A stretch of 63,884 nt of DNA, from assembly GCA_024278055.1 (NCBI GenBank), contig JAJRTY010000115.1, positions 1 to 63,884 of the forward strand, given 5' to 3'. The stretch comes from Alphaproteobacteria bacterium. Lineage in GTDB: Bacteria > Pseudomonadota > Alphaproteobacteria > Rhizobiales > JAJFHR01. The translations under genes were made by a program, and so were the position numbers. Below the pieces are notes generated by a model. The model ran no database searches. It was not told where the DNA came from and was given only the letters and a program-made list of their open reading frames with translations. This document shows, piece after piece, positions 10,336 to 19,187 of the stretch; the stretch's first letter is position 1, and every line of letters begins with the position of its first letter.

Positions 10336-11018
10336 CCTGGGGGTTTCTCCAGTAATTGCGACAGGTAAGACCCCCGATTTTGCACAAATTCTTGCAGCAG
10401 TTCAGGATATTCCGCAACCACGGCATGGCGTACCGAGGCCCGGTGGGCAAGGGCTGTGCGCCATGCTGAAATCTTCGGCCTGTTGTTCAGAATGCCAAAA
10501 TCTCCGATCTGGTCAAACAGGTCGAAATAGCGAAATACCGGTCCGAAGGTTGCATCCACAAGGCTGAAATTTTCTCCGGAAAAATAGATTTCGCCGGTGA
10601 GCTGACCTTCGAGCCAGGAAAACCGTTTGCCAAGTTCGGTAATTTTATCATCAAACGTCTCTTTGTCGCCAGCAGAATAAAACCCGGCAATAGAATTGAG
10701 AATGTTGGAGCCATATTCAATCATGCTGCGGTGCCCGGCGCGTTACAGAGCGTTTGCGGGATGCAAAGGATGCCCGGTGGTGTCCTCGATGTATTCCAGA
10801 ATAACCGCTGATTCGAATATAACCTCATCGCCCACCTGCAAAAGCGGAACTTTTCCCAGCGGCGACATCTCCTCGAACCAGTCCGGCTTGTCAGACAGAT
10901 CAATGAATACCCGGGTGAACTCGATGTGTTTTTCAGCCAGAGCGATGGCGGCGCGTTGTACATAAGGACACAGCGTGTGGCTGATCAGGGTCAATTTGTC
11001 AGCATCTGAATTCAACAT
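10332..11018 (-). pseudogene. Glutathione S-transferase with in-frame TAA
   Basis: The reading frame is 228 codons long, a normal GST length, but codon 92 (10743-10745) is TAA. Before it lies the thioredoxin-like domain with SHTLCPYVQRAAIAL (catalytic Cys), GKVPLLQ and ESAVILEYIE. After it, in the same frame, comes the helical domain beginning RAGHRSMIEYGSN and including SLVDATFGPVFRY. GSTs usually have a polar residue such as E, Q or S at the interrupted site, so one base change restores the gene. It is either a pseudogene, a read-through gene or a base error. Start at 11018 (MLNSDADK); divergent from marR. Confidence 0.8.
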
Positions 11019-11035
11019 GGATTTTACTTTTGTTT

Positions 11036-11079
11036 GTTGCGGTTGCAACTACATAGAAGTAAAAAGTTGCAATTGCAAC
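11036..11079. promoter_or_regulatory. Paired palindromic operator between GST and marR
   Basis: Two 14-bp sites lie in the divergent intergenic region: GTTGCGGTTGCAAC (11036-11049) and the perfect palindrome GTTGCAATTGCAAC (11066-11079). Their starts are exactly 30 bp apart, about three helical turns. MarR regulators commonly bind such sites next to their own gene, so autorepression and control of the GST are inferred. Confidence 0.65.
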
Positions 11080-11101
11080 AAAAAACACGCATTAATTACC
11101 G

Positions 11102-11533
11102 ATGACAAAAAAAGTAGATGCTACTGCCATAACCGCCTGGGCACGGCTCATCCGCGCCCAAAAAACCGCACTGGAAGGCGTTGAGGCGGATTTGAAAAAA
11201 GACGGTTTCCCGCCGCTGGTCTGGTACGATGTTCTGCTCGAACTCGAACGCACCGACAAGGGCAGATTGCGCCATGGCGACCTCAACGCCGAACTGCTCC
11301 TGCCCAAACACAACCTGTCGCGGCTGATAGACCGCATGGAAAAACAGGCCCTGGTTAGCCGGCAATCTTGCGAAAACGATGGGCGTGGTTCGTTTGTGTG
11401 TATTAGCGCCAAAGGGCGCAGACTGCGAAAGGAGATGTGGCCAGCCTATGAGGCGGCAATAGCCCGCCACTTCGCCAGCAGGTTTTCTCTTGACGAAACC
11501 AAAATATTGGCCCAACTCCTCGCGCGTATTTAA
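11102..11533 (+). CDS. MarR family transcriptional regulator
   Basis: 143 residues with the winged-helix layout of the MarR family: GRLRHGDLNAELLL, then the recognition-helix segment LPKHNLSRLIDRMEKQALVSR and a wing with DGRGSFVCISAKGR. It probably represses itself and the divergent GST through the two GTTGC..GCAAC sites upstream. Ligand unknown. No clear ribosome binding site precedes the ATG, so the transcript may be leaderless. Confidence 0.88.
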   Translation: MTKKVDATAITAWARLIRAQKTALEGVEADLKKDGFPPLVWYDVLLELERTDKGRLRHGDLNAELLLPKHNLSRLIDRMEKQALVSRQSCENDGRGSFVCISAKGRRLRKEMWPAYEAAIARHFASRFSLDETKILAQLLARI

Positions 11534-11730
11534 AATAAAATGGCTATTGGATAGCAATAAAAAGTGAAAGCGTAAAAAATAATTTACACCTTTAAGTAGA
11601 GTTTCTATTAAATACTACAAGAAATCAGAGGGATACTTAAAGGTAACACCGAAAAGTCGGCATTTAAGTCGATATTAACTAAAATAGGCAAATAATGGGA
11701 CAGATTACCCCTGTTTTGAGGTTGTTTGTC

Positions 11731-13530
11731 ATGAACACTGCTTCCAATTCATCTGATACCGATAGTAATTTTTCTGATTCGAATATCAAATGGTTCCACA
11801 GTATGGCCTGGCGATTGATATTGCCGGTTCCCATTTTGATGGTGATAGTGATTGCCGCTATAGCAATCATTGTTCCAAAGATTGTTGCTGACAATGCCCG
11901 TCGAGAGGCGGTTTCGACAGGTCAGCAAACAGCGGAGCAGTTCAAGATAATTCGCAAATACTATACCAATAATGTTATCAAGAAAGTTGTCAAAAGCGGT
12001 GTATTAAAACCTTCATTTGACCACAAAACAGAAGCAAATGGTGTGCCGCTTCCGGCAACATTCATTCATGATTTGAGTGCGTTGATGGCGGGTCGGGATA
12101 CGACCTTAAATCTCTACAGCAAATTTCCCTTTCCAATTCGCAATGAGCGCAAGCTTGATGCTTTTCAAAGTGAAGCGTGGCAAGCCCTCAATGCCAAACC
12201 AGACAGTGTTTTCTCCCGTCGCGAAACCCGCAATGGTAAAGAGATCGTTCGTGTTGCTATTGCGGACAAGATGGTCGCCAAGGGGTGTGTGGTCTGCCAC
12301 AATTCACGCGCCGATTCACCTAAAACAGATTGGAAGCTTGGTGATGTCAGGGGTGTTCTGGAGGTTGCTTCAGTCATTGACAGCCAGCTTGCCAGCGGTG
12401 CGCGATTGAGTAATGAGCTCATTTTTGGGGCGATTGTCATCGGCCTGATTCTCGTAACGACAATTATACTGATAACACAAGGCCTGACCAAACCGCTCAA
12501 GCAGATCACAGGTGTAATGAAACGTCTGGCAGGTGGTGAGGGCGATGTTGATATTCCTGGAACCGGGCGTAATGATGAGGTTGGTGCTATAGCGCAGTCG
12601 GTCGTGATCTTTAAAGATCAGGCGCAGCAGCGGTTAAGTCTGGAAGCAGACAATCAGACTCGGGAAAAAAGGAAACAACAAAGAACTCAGCGTATGGCTG
12701 AGATTACCGGAGATTTTGATGGTAAAATCAGGCAGGTGCTTGGCGCCTTGAACAAACATGCTTCGACCATGAAGAGTGAAGTCGGGTCTATGGCAATGGT
12801 GGCTCAGGGGTCCGGGCAAAGTGCTGACAAAATGGTCGAAACATCAAACACTGCCGCACAAACAGTGCAGGCTGTGGCAGGTGCGGCGGAAGAACTTGCC
12901 AACTCGGTTGAGGAAATTGGCAGACAGGTAACCGCTTCTACCGAAATTACCGCCTCGGCGGTATCGGAAGCAACAAGCACCAATGAGCAGGTTCAGGGGC
13001 TTGCTCGTTCGTCGGTAAAAATTGGCGAAGTGATCAGCCTCATCAATGATATTGCCGAGCAGACTAATCTATTGGCACTCAACGCAACCATTGAGGCGGC
13101 GCGAGCCGGTGATATGGGCAAAGGGTTTGCCGTGGTTGCATCTGAAGTCAAATCTCTGGCGGCGCAAACGTCCAAGGCAACTGAAGACATTTCAATTCAG
13201 ATTCAGGAAATTCAATTGTCAACAGGTCAGGCGGTTGAAACCATTGGTGGTATTGCCACTACGATTGATAAAATCAGTGAAATTTCTGGAAGCATCGCCA
13301 ATGCCGTCAAAGAGCAGGGAGAGGCAACACTGGAAATAGCTCAAAATATTGATACTACGGCACAGGCAACCAATGCGGTGAATGATGAAATCAAGAATGT
13401 GAAGTCCGCTGTCGAAGACACGCAATCAGCCGCCAATGTTGTTGTCACCACATCAGAAGAATTGTCAACTGAACTTACCTCCTTGCAACAAGAGGTTGAC
13501 CAGTTCCTGGCGGAGATCAAATCCGCTTGA
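11731..13530 (+). CDS. Methyl-accepting chemotaxis protein with Tll0287-like haem-type sensor
   Basis: 599 residues. An N-terminal membrane helix (about 32-54), a periplasmic sensor of about 160 residues, a second helix (about 225-247), HAMP, then a long coiled-coil signalling domain with the hairpin tip [18 protein letters not shown]. The sensor matches the DUF3365/Tll0287-like fold and has a single CVVCH motif, the c-type haem attachment signature, followed by [17 protein letters not shown]. It may sense redox state or a gas. Start at 11731 is preferred because GAGG lies 9 bp upstream; an open codon at 11695 precedes it. Confidence 0.9.
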   Translation: MNTASNSSDTDSNFSDSNIKWFHSMAWRLILPVPILMVIVIAAIAIIVPKIVADNARREAVSTGQQTAEQFKIIRKYYTNNVIKKVVKSGVLKPSFDHKTEANGVPLPATFIHDLSALMAGRDTTLNLYSKFPFPIRNERKLDAFQSEAWQALNAKPDSVFSRRETRNGKEIVRVAIADKMVAKGCVVCHNSRADSPKTDWKLGDVRGVLEVASVIDSQLASGARLSNELIFGAIVIGLILVTTIILITQGLTKPLKQITGVMKRLAGGEGDVDIPGTGRNDEVGAIAQSVVIFKDQAQQRLSLEADNQTREKRKQQRTQRMAEITGDFDGKIRQVLGALNKHASTMKSEVGSMAMVAQGSGQSADKMVETSNTAAQTVQAVAGAAEELANSVEEIGRQVTASTEITASAVSEATSTNEQVQGLARSSVKIGEVISLINDIAEQTNLLALNATIEAARAGDMGKGFAVVASEVKSLAAQTSKATEDISIQIQEIQLSTGQAVETIGGIATTIDKISEISGSIANAVKEQGEATLEIAQNIDTTAQATNAVNDEIKNVKSAVEDTQSAANVVVTTSEELSTELTSLQQEVDQFLAEIKSA

Positions 13531-13552
13531 TCTTTTGATACTCCATTCGGTC

Positions 13553-13588
13553 AATAAAAAAGCGGGGCAAATGTCCCGCTTTTTTATT
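13553..13588. terminator. Bidirectional intrinsic terminator
   Basis: A perfect 14-bp stem with the G/C core GCGGG/CCCGC, an 8-base loop, and a run of A on one side and T on the other. It serves the chemoreceptor gene on the plus strand and sodB on the minus strand, which converge here. Confidence 0.93.
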
Positions 13589-13599
13589 GGTGTTTATCT

Positions 13600-14196
13600 C
13601 TAGCTTTCCGCTTCGAACAACTCGGCCACATAGTCCCAGTTGACCAGATTATCGAGGAAGGCCTTGATGTAATCGGGCCGGGCATTGCGATAATCGATAT
13701 AATAGGAATGTTCCCACACATCACAGCCAAGCAGGGGGACGGCACCAAACACCAGCGGATTTTCACCATTGGCGGTTTTCATGACTTCGAGCTTGCCGTC
13801 TTTGAGTGCCAGCCAGGCCCAGCCAGAGCCAAACTGTGTCAGACCCGCTGTGGTAAAGGCTGCCTTGAACTCATCGACAGAGCCGAGGTCTTCAATAATT
13901 CTGGCCTCGAGGTTGCCGGGGATGGCGCCGCCGCCATTGGGCTTCATCCAGTTCCAGAAATGCAGATGATTGTAATGCTGGGCAGCATTATTGAACAATC
14001 CGGCGTTGGAACCAAATGAGCCTTCGACAATCTCTACCAGGGATTTGTCCTCAAGGCCCGAGCCTTTAAGCAGTTTGTTGCCATTCACAACATAGGCATT
14101 GTGGTGCTTGTCATGATGAAATTCCAGCGTTTCAGCCGACATGTGAGGAGCCAGTGCGTCATAGGCATAAGGGAGATCAGGGAGTTCTAAAGCCAC
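13600..14196 (-). CDS. sodB: Superoxide dismutase, Fe/Mn family
   Basis: A 198-residue cytoplasmic enzyme converting superoxide to peroxide and oxygen. The metal ligands are visible: His in FHHDKHHNAY, His in AQHYNHLHFWNWM, and Asp/His in CDVWEHSYYIDY. The AAQHYNH and FGSGWAWL segments favour an iron or cambialistic enzyme. Length is normal. Ends with TAG and shortly after with TAA in frame, then the shared terminator. Confidence 0.96.
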   Translation of the reverse strand: MALELPDLPYAYDALAPHMSAETLEFHHDKHHNAYVVNGNKLLKGSGLEDKSLVEIVEGSFGSNAGLFNNAAQHYNHLHFWNWMKPNGGGAIPGNLEARIIEDLGSVDEFKAAFTTAGLTQFGSGWAWLALKDGKLEVMKTANGENPLVFGAVPLLGCDVWEHSYYIDYRNARPDYIKAFLDNLVNWDYVAELFEAES

Positions 14197-14235
14197 GTTT
14201 TTAAATCCTGTGTAAATAAAATTGACGCCAATCTA

Positions 14236-14247
14236 GCGCTATAGCGC
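14236..14247. promoter_or_regulatory. 12-bp palindrome upstream of sodB
   Basis: GCGCTATAGCGC is a perfect palindrome 40-51 bp before the sodB start, in the divergent region shared with the epimerase gene. It may be an operator or overlap a promoter. No matching regulator is identified in the window. Confidence 0.3.
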
Positions 14248-14355
14248 AACTTGCGCAAGGTTTGTGAAACTCTGAGAATTAACAAACCAAATTAACAAAT
14301 AATGGTCGCAAACTGCTATACCATTCGCTATTGAGACTTGATTCAAGGGATGAAG

Positions 14356-15306
14356 ATGAGCGTTGTACTGGTAACAGGAGCAACCGGATTTCTGGGGCGT
14401 GCGTTGATCAGCAAATTACGCCAGCGCGATGTTGACGTGCGCGCCTGTGCCAGATCACGGATGAATGATCTCAAAGTCCCGTGTTTTTTGATAAATGACA
14501 TCGGTCCCGATACCAAATGGCATGATGCGGTAAAAGGCGTTGATGTTATCTATCATCTCGCCGGTCTGAGCGAAGGCGGCAATTCAGATATCAGCGCTGA
14601 AGATTATAACCGCGTCAATGCCGAAGGCACCTTACAATTAATGACAGCGGCAGCGGATGCAGGCGTCAAGCGTGTCATCATGACCAGCACAATAAAGGTG
14701 CTGGGAGAACTCAGCGGCGCACAGCCCTTTGATCAACATTCCCAGCCAGACCCGCAAACAGCCTATGCCCGCTCCAAGCTTATGGCGGAGCGCAATGCCG
14801 GTGCGATTGCAGGCCAACATGGCATGGAACTGGCAATTGTGCGCTTTCCCCTGGCCTTTGGTGCCGGTGTCACCGGTAATTTTGGCAGACTGATAGATCT
14901 GGTCCAAAAAAATATTCCCCTTCCACTCAAGGTATCAAACAACAAACGTTCTCTGGTTGGCCTCGAAAATGCCGTCGATCTTTTGATGTGTCTCAAAGAT
15001 CATGACAAGGCAGCCGGCAAAGTTTTTCTCATTGCCGACCAGCCCTCGCTGTCGACGGAGGAATTGTTGCGCAAAATTGCCGCAGCCATGGGCGTTAAAA
15101 TCAATCTGTTTGCTTTGCCAAAAATGGTGCAGGATATTCTAAAGCGCCTGCCGGTGATTTCCAGCTATGCCAATCGCCTCTTTGGATCGCTGGAAGTTGA
15201 TGATACATACACCCGCACCACCTTGTCCTGGTCACCGCCAAAGAGCTTCGATGAAGAATTGCAAGAGACCCTGAAACATATCTTATCCAGCCACAAACGG
15301 ACGTGA
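14356..15306 (+). CDS. NAD-dependent epimerase/dehydratase (UDP-sugar)
   Basis: A 316-residue extended short-chain dehydrogenase. The nucleotide-binding GATGFLGRA is at the N-terminus. The catalytic tyrosine and lysine are in AYARSKLMAE, with TSTIKVLGE providing the serine/threonine. It is WbpV- or GalE-like and probably makes a UDP-amino sugar for the lipid-linked transferase encoded next. Start at 14356, with AGGG 8 bp upstream; ATG at 14350 abuts that site and is less likely. The stop overlaps the next gene's GTG. Confidence 0.85.
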   Translation: MSVVLVTGATGFLGRALISKLRQRDVDVRACARSRMNDLKVPCFLINDIGPDTKWHDAVKGVDVIYHLAGLSEGGNSDISAEDYNRVNAEGTLQLMTAAADAGVKRVIMTSTIKVLGELSGAQPFDQHSQPDPQTAYARSKLMAERNAGAIAGQHGMELAIVRFPLAFGAGVTGNFGRLIDLVQKNIPLPLKVSNNKRSLVGLENAVDLLMCLKDHDKAAGKVFLIADQPSLSTEELLRKIAAAMGVKINLFALPKMVQDILKRLPVISSYANRLFGSLEVDDTYTRTTLSWSPPKSFDEELQETLKHILSSHKRT

Positions 15307-16310
15307 TCCAGATGTACCTTCTCTTGCTCGCTTCTTTCACTATTTCGGCTGTTTTATGTGTGTTCATTATCAAACGCCAACATGCTCTTGATGTGCCAAA
15401 TGAACGAAGCTCGCACACAACGCCGACCCCGCGCAGTGGCGGCCTGGCCTTCATCATAGCTTTTTACTGTGGCATTTTCATTCTATATGCAGCCAGGCTG
15501 ATGCCCGATCATGTGTTCATTGCTCTGGTCGGAGCAGGGGGCGTTGTCGCTGTGGCCGGATACCTTGATGACCTCAATTCCCTGTCGCCATGGCTTAAAG
15601 CCGCCGCCCAGGTGACTGGCCTTGTTTGGGGAGTGATCTGGCTTGGGCCGGTACCATCCATCGAGTTATCAGGTTTCGTCTGGCAGTGGGGGTATATTGG
15701 CACAGGCGCGACCATTATCGCCGGTCTGTGGCTGATCAATCTGTATAATTTCATGGATGGCATTGACGGGCTGGCGGCTTCTCAGGCGATATTTATTTTT
15801 GTCTCAGCCGCCATTTTTTGTGTGGTTGAAGGCTCTTACGCTCAGGCCTGGGCCCTGGGAATTTTGGCGGCTTCTGTCGCCGGGTTTTTGCTGTTCAACT
15901 GGCAGCCGGCAAAATTATTCATGGGCGACAGCGGTTCGGGCTTTCTCGGTCTCATGGTGGTTTTAATGGCCATCGCCACAACACCGCCGCTCAACCTGTG
16001 GCCGTGGGCAATATTGGTGACATTGTTTGTGGCCGATGCAACGGTGACTGTAACCAGACGCATATTACGTGGTGAAAAATGGTACGAGGGCCACCGCCTG
16101 CACGCCTATCAACGGCTGCAACAACGCTGGCAAAGCCACAAGGCTGCCACTGGGTGCTACATGGCCGTCAATATTGTCTTTGTGTTTCCACTGGCCATTG
16201 TCGCCTGGATTGATCCTTCTTTGGGATTGATGACGACGGTTTTTGCCTGGGGCGTGGCCTTCCCGGCGGCGATGCTTCTCGGTGCTGGCGCCAGAGCGTG
16301 TCAGCGATAA
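15303..16310 (+). CDS. Polyprenyl-phosphate sugar-1-phosphate transferase (WecA/WbpL/MraY family)
   Basis: A 335-residue integral membrane protein with about ten hydrophobic helices. Family signatures visible are DVPNERSSHTTPTPRSGG, GYLDDLNSL (the DD metal/nucleotide motif), NLYNFMDGIDGL and KLFMGDSGSGFLG, plus the cytoplasmic loop EGHRLHAYQRLQQ. It transfers a sugar phosphate from a UDP-sugar to undecaprenyl phosphate to start polysaccharide synthesis. GTG at 15303 overlaps the epimerase stop; an ATG at 15312 is the alternative start. Function with the epimerase resembles the WbpL/WbpV pair. Confidence 0.9.
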   Translation: MIQMYLLLLASFTISAVLCVFIIKRQHALDVPNERSSHTTPTPRSGGLAFIIAFYCGIFILYAARLMPDHVFIALVGAGGVVAVAGYLDDLNSLSPWLKAAAQVTGLVWGVIWLGPVPSIELSGFVWQWGYIGTGATIIAGLWLINLYNFMDGIDGLAASQAIFIFVSAAIFCVVEGSYAQAWALGILAASVAGFLLFNWQPAKLFMGDSGSGFLGLMVVLMAIATTPPLNLWPWAILVTLFVADATVTVTRRILRGEKWYEGHRLHAYQRLQQRWQSHKAATGCYMAVNIVFVFPLAIVAWIDPSLGLMTTVFAWGVAFPAAMLLGAGARACQR

Positions 16311-16392
16311 GTGGGTGCCGGTTATCAGAAAAATAAGACGCTTAAACAAAGAGTTAGAGTGCGGTTTTGATTCAATCCAAACGTCAGGCACT

Positions 16393-17898
16393 CTATGGCT
16401 TGGCGCCGAGAGACTTCAAGCCGGCAATGGCGCGACGGTTGCCTGGGTTGAGTTCAATGGCCTTGCGAAAATCGGCAATGGCTTTGGTGCGCTCACCCAG
16501 TTTGATATAAGTGGTGCCGCGTCGGCCAAAGGCTGAAGACCGTTTTGGGTTGAGTTTTATGGCGGCACTGTAATCTGCCAGAGCCAGCCTGAATTTACCT
16601 TTTTTGCGATAGGCCACCCCGCGGTTTAAGTACGCCGGGGCATATTCAGGTTTGAACTTGATCACCCTGCTGTAATCAGCAATAGCCAGATTGAACTTGT
16701 CAATCCTGTGATAGGCGACAGCACGATTATTGTGCGCTGCTGCATATTTTGGATAGATCTTTATGGCTTTGCTGTAATCGGCGATGGCGCGTTTGAATTC
16801 ACCTTTTTTATAAAAAGCAATGGCGCGATTATAATAGGCTTTGGAGTATCTCGAATTCAGCTTGATGGCCTGGCTGAAATCGGCAATGGCTTTGTCATAT
16901 TTTTGAATTTTTCGATAGGCCACGCCACGATTATTATATGCAGCGGAGTATCTTTTCTTCAGCCGGATAGCCTGATTATAATCGGCGATAGCGAGATCAT
17001 ATTGGCGGTTTTTATAATAGGTGATCGCGCGATTGTAATAGGCCTTGAAATAATTTGGCCACAGCATGACAGCCGTGCTGTATCGTGTAATTGCCAGATC
17101 ATACTGCCCGTTAATATAATGATATATGCCCCGGTTGTAATGCGCCTTGGCATAGCGTGTTTGCGGCAGGCCCAGATTGATCGGTAAATCCTGACACGCC
17201 TGTTGGAAGCTCTTGTCTTTTTTCAGGATGAAGGTTGGTTTGGGAACCTTTGATTTTTTCCACTCGCGCGCCTTGAACCCGGTGATGTAGCGCACATAGT
17301 TTTTGGTCTCAAGCGGCAGAAAAGACCTGCCCCGCCGCCACCTTTCCACCCGGCCGGACCCGGCGTTATAGGAGGCTGCTGCGAGACCCAGATTACCGCT
17401 TTGATCTCTGAGATCAGAAAGAAAACTTGCTGAGGCCCGAAGAGCGCTTTCATATTCAAAGCGATCTTTCAGGCCGCGAATTTTGGCAGTGGACGGGATG
17501 AACTGTGCAATTCCTCCAGCCCCTTTGTAGGAGACCGCATTCGGGTTAAAACGGCTTTCGAGCCAGATCAGGCGGGCAAAAAAACCTGGCGGCAGCTTCC
17601 ATTTAATCGCTTCGCTTTCCAAAAGCTTGCAAACCTTGGCAATAAAGATTTTTTCTTCAGGTGTTTTTTTAGATGCCTTGACGTCTTCGATCTTCTGGTA
17701 GGGCTTGTCTTTTTCTATCTTTTCAGGCGCACCGACTTCATCAGTATTTTGCGGCAGCTTGGCCACGCCCGCTTTTTTGGATGGAACTTCAATGGTTTCG
17801 CTGGATGCAGCTTCAGGCAGGCCTACCGCCGCCAGCACCATACCGGCAGTTAAAAAAAATCTGGGTAAGCGTGTTCTGAACACCCGAAAATTCCTCAT
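16393..17898 (-). CDS. Lytic transglycosylase fused to TPR repeats
   Basis: 501 residues with an N-terminal signal peptide. Residues about 75-210 are an SLT (GH23) domain: the catalytic Glu is in ARLIWLESRFNPNAVS, followed by GAGGIAQFIPSTA and AAASYNAGSGRV. From about residue 235 to the end, roughly eight 34-residue tetratricopeptide repeats follow with the theme AYYNRAITYYKNRQYDLAIADY. It should cleave glycan strands in the periplasm while the TPR part docks partner proteins. The start at 17898 (MRNFRVFR) is an ATG; a TTG two codons upstream is open. The stop TAG is backed by an in-frame TGA three codons later. Confidence 0.88.
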   Translation of the reverse strand: MRNFRVFRTRLPRFFLTAGMVLAAVGLPEAASSETIEVPSKKAGVAKLPQNTDEVGAPEKIEKDKPYQKIEDVKASKKTPEEKIFIAKVCKLLESEAIKWKLPPGFFARLIWLESRFNPNAVSYKGAGGIAQFIPSTAKIRGLKDRFEYESALRASASFLSDLRDQSGNLGLAAASYNAGSGRVERWRRGRSFLPLETKNYVRYITGFKAREWKKSKVPKPTFILKKDKSFQQACQDLPINLGLPQTRYAKAHYNRGIYHYINGQYDLAITRYSTAVMLWPNYFKAYYNRAITYYKNRQYDLAIADYNQAIRLKKRYSAAYNNRGVAYRKIQKYDKAIADFSQAIKLNSRYSKAYYNRAIAFYKKGEFKRAIADYSKAIKIYPKYAAAHNNRAVAYHRIDKFNLAIADYSRVIKFKPEYAPAYLNRGVAYRKKGKFRLALADYSAAIKLNPKRSSAFGRRGTTYIKLGERTKAIADFRKAIELNPGNRRAIAGLKSLGAKP

Positions 17899-17916
17899 AT
17901 GCAATGCCGGGGTTCT

Positions 17917-19128
17917 CTAAAAGAACGCATGAATTCCGGTTTGGGCGCGTCCCAGTATGAGGGCGTGGATATCATGGGTGCCCTCATAGGTGTTGACACT
18001 TTCCAGGTTGATCATATGCCGGATCACATGGAATTCGTCTGAAACACCATTGCCACCGTGCATGTCACGCGCCATGCGGGCAATATCAAGGGCCTTGCCG
18101 CAATTGTTACGCTTCATCAGTGAAATTGTCGGCGGTGCAGCGGTCCCGGCTTCCAGCATCCGGCCCAGTTGCAAGGCACCTTGAAGCCCAAGCGAAATTT
18201 CAGTCTGCATGTCGGCAAGTTTTTTCTGCACCAGCTGATTGGCAGCCAGAGGCCGGCCGAACTGTTTGCGGTCGAGCGTATATTGCCGGGCTGCATGCCA
18301 GCAGAATTCAGCCGCCCCCATGGCTCCCCAGCAAATGCCAAAACGTGCCCGGTTAAGACATCCAAACGGTCCCGAAAGACCTTTGGCATTTGGCAGCAGG
18401 TTTTCTTCCGGCACAAACACATTCTCGAGCACAATTTCACCGGTAATCGAAGCGCGCAGCGAAAACTTTCCCTCAATCTTGTTGGTGGAAAAGCCTTTCG
18501 TACCGGTTTCAATAATGAAACCGCGAATGACATCATCTTCCGTCTTGGCCCAGATCACGGCAATATCGGCCACGGGAGCATTCGAAATCCACATTTTGGC
18601 ACCGTTGAGTACATAACCGCCATCCGTGGCCCTGGCGCGGGTTTTCAAACCACCGGCATCAGAGCCATGATCAGGCTCGGTCAGGCCAAAACAGCCAATA
18701 TGTTCACCGGAGGCCAGCTTGGGCAGATACTTAAGGCGCTGTTCTTCACTGCCGTATTCAAAGATCGGGTGAATAACGAGGGAATTCTGCACGCTCATGG
18801 TCGAGCGATAGCCACTGTCGACGCGCTCAATCTCGCGCGCAATCAACCCGTAAGCCACATAGCCCATACCGGCACCGCCGTAACGTTCCGGCAAGGTTAC
18901 CGCCAGCAGCCCCATCTCGCCCATTTCAGGCATGACATCGGGATCATAGGTCTCATGGCGATGGGCTTCGAGAATTCTCGGCATTAATTTGTCTTGCGCG
19001 TATGCCGCTATGCTGTCACGCACCATGCGCTCTTCTTCACTCAACTGGCTTTCCAGCAAAAACGGGTCTGCCCAGTCAAATTCGGCAGTGATCTTCGGGG
19101 GACCGGATTGAACAGCGGCTTGCGACAT
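17917..19128 (-). CDS. gcdH: Glutaryl-CoA dehydrogenase (acyl-CoA dehydrogenase family)
   Basis: A 403-residue flavoenzyme that oxidises and decarboxylates glutaryl-CoA to crotonyl-CoA in lysine, tryptophan and benzoate degradation. Family features are [14 protein letters not shown] (FAD and substrate loop), the catalytic base in [17 protein letters not shown], and the characteristic [12 protein letters not shown]. Start at 19128 (MSQAAVQS) with GGAG upstream; two further in-frame codons upstream are less likely. Ends with TAG 18 bp before the SLT-TPR start, in the same frame. Confidence 0.92.
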   Translation of the reverse strand: MSQAAVQSGPPKITAEFDWADPFLLESQLSEEERMVRDSIAAYAQDKLMPRILEAHRHETYDPDVMPEMGEMGLLAVTLPERYGGAGMGYVAYGLIAREIERVDSGYRSTMSVQNSLVIHPIFEYGSEEQRLKYLPKLASGEHIGCFGLTEPDHGSDAGGLKTRARATDGGYVLNGAKMWISNAPVADIAVIWAKTEDDVIRGFIIETGTKGFSTNKIEGKFSLRASITGEIVLENVFVPEENLLPNAKGLSGPFGCLNRARFGICWGAMGAAEFCWHAARQYTLDRKQFGRPLAANQLVQKKLADMQTEISLGLQGALQLGRMLEAGTAAPPTISLMKRNNCGKALDIARMARDMHGGNGVSDEFHVIRHMINLESVNTYEGTHDIHALILGRAQTGIHAFF

Positions 19129-19187
19129 TTCTTTTTCTCCAGACAAAACAAATGAGGGAAATTTCTCTGAATATCACTCAACCATGA

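Noticed and set aside
14280-14305. CtrA-like site (TTAA repeats)
   Set aside because: The two TTAA are spaced by nine bases, not seven.
17898-17917. Read-through fusion of gcdH into the SLT-TPR gene
   Set aside because: The two share a frame with one TAG between them, but GcdH ends at its normal C-terminus and the next gene starts with its own signal peptide.
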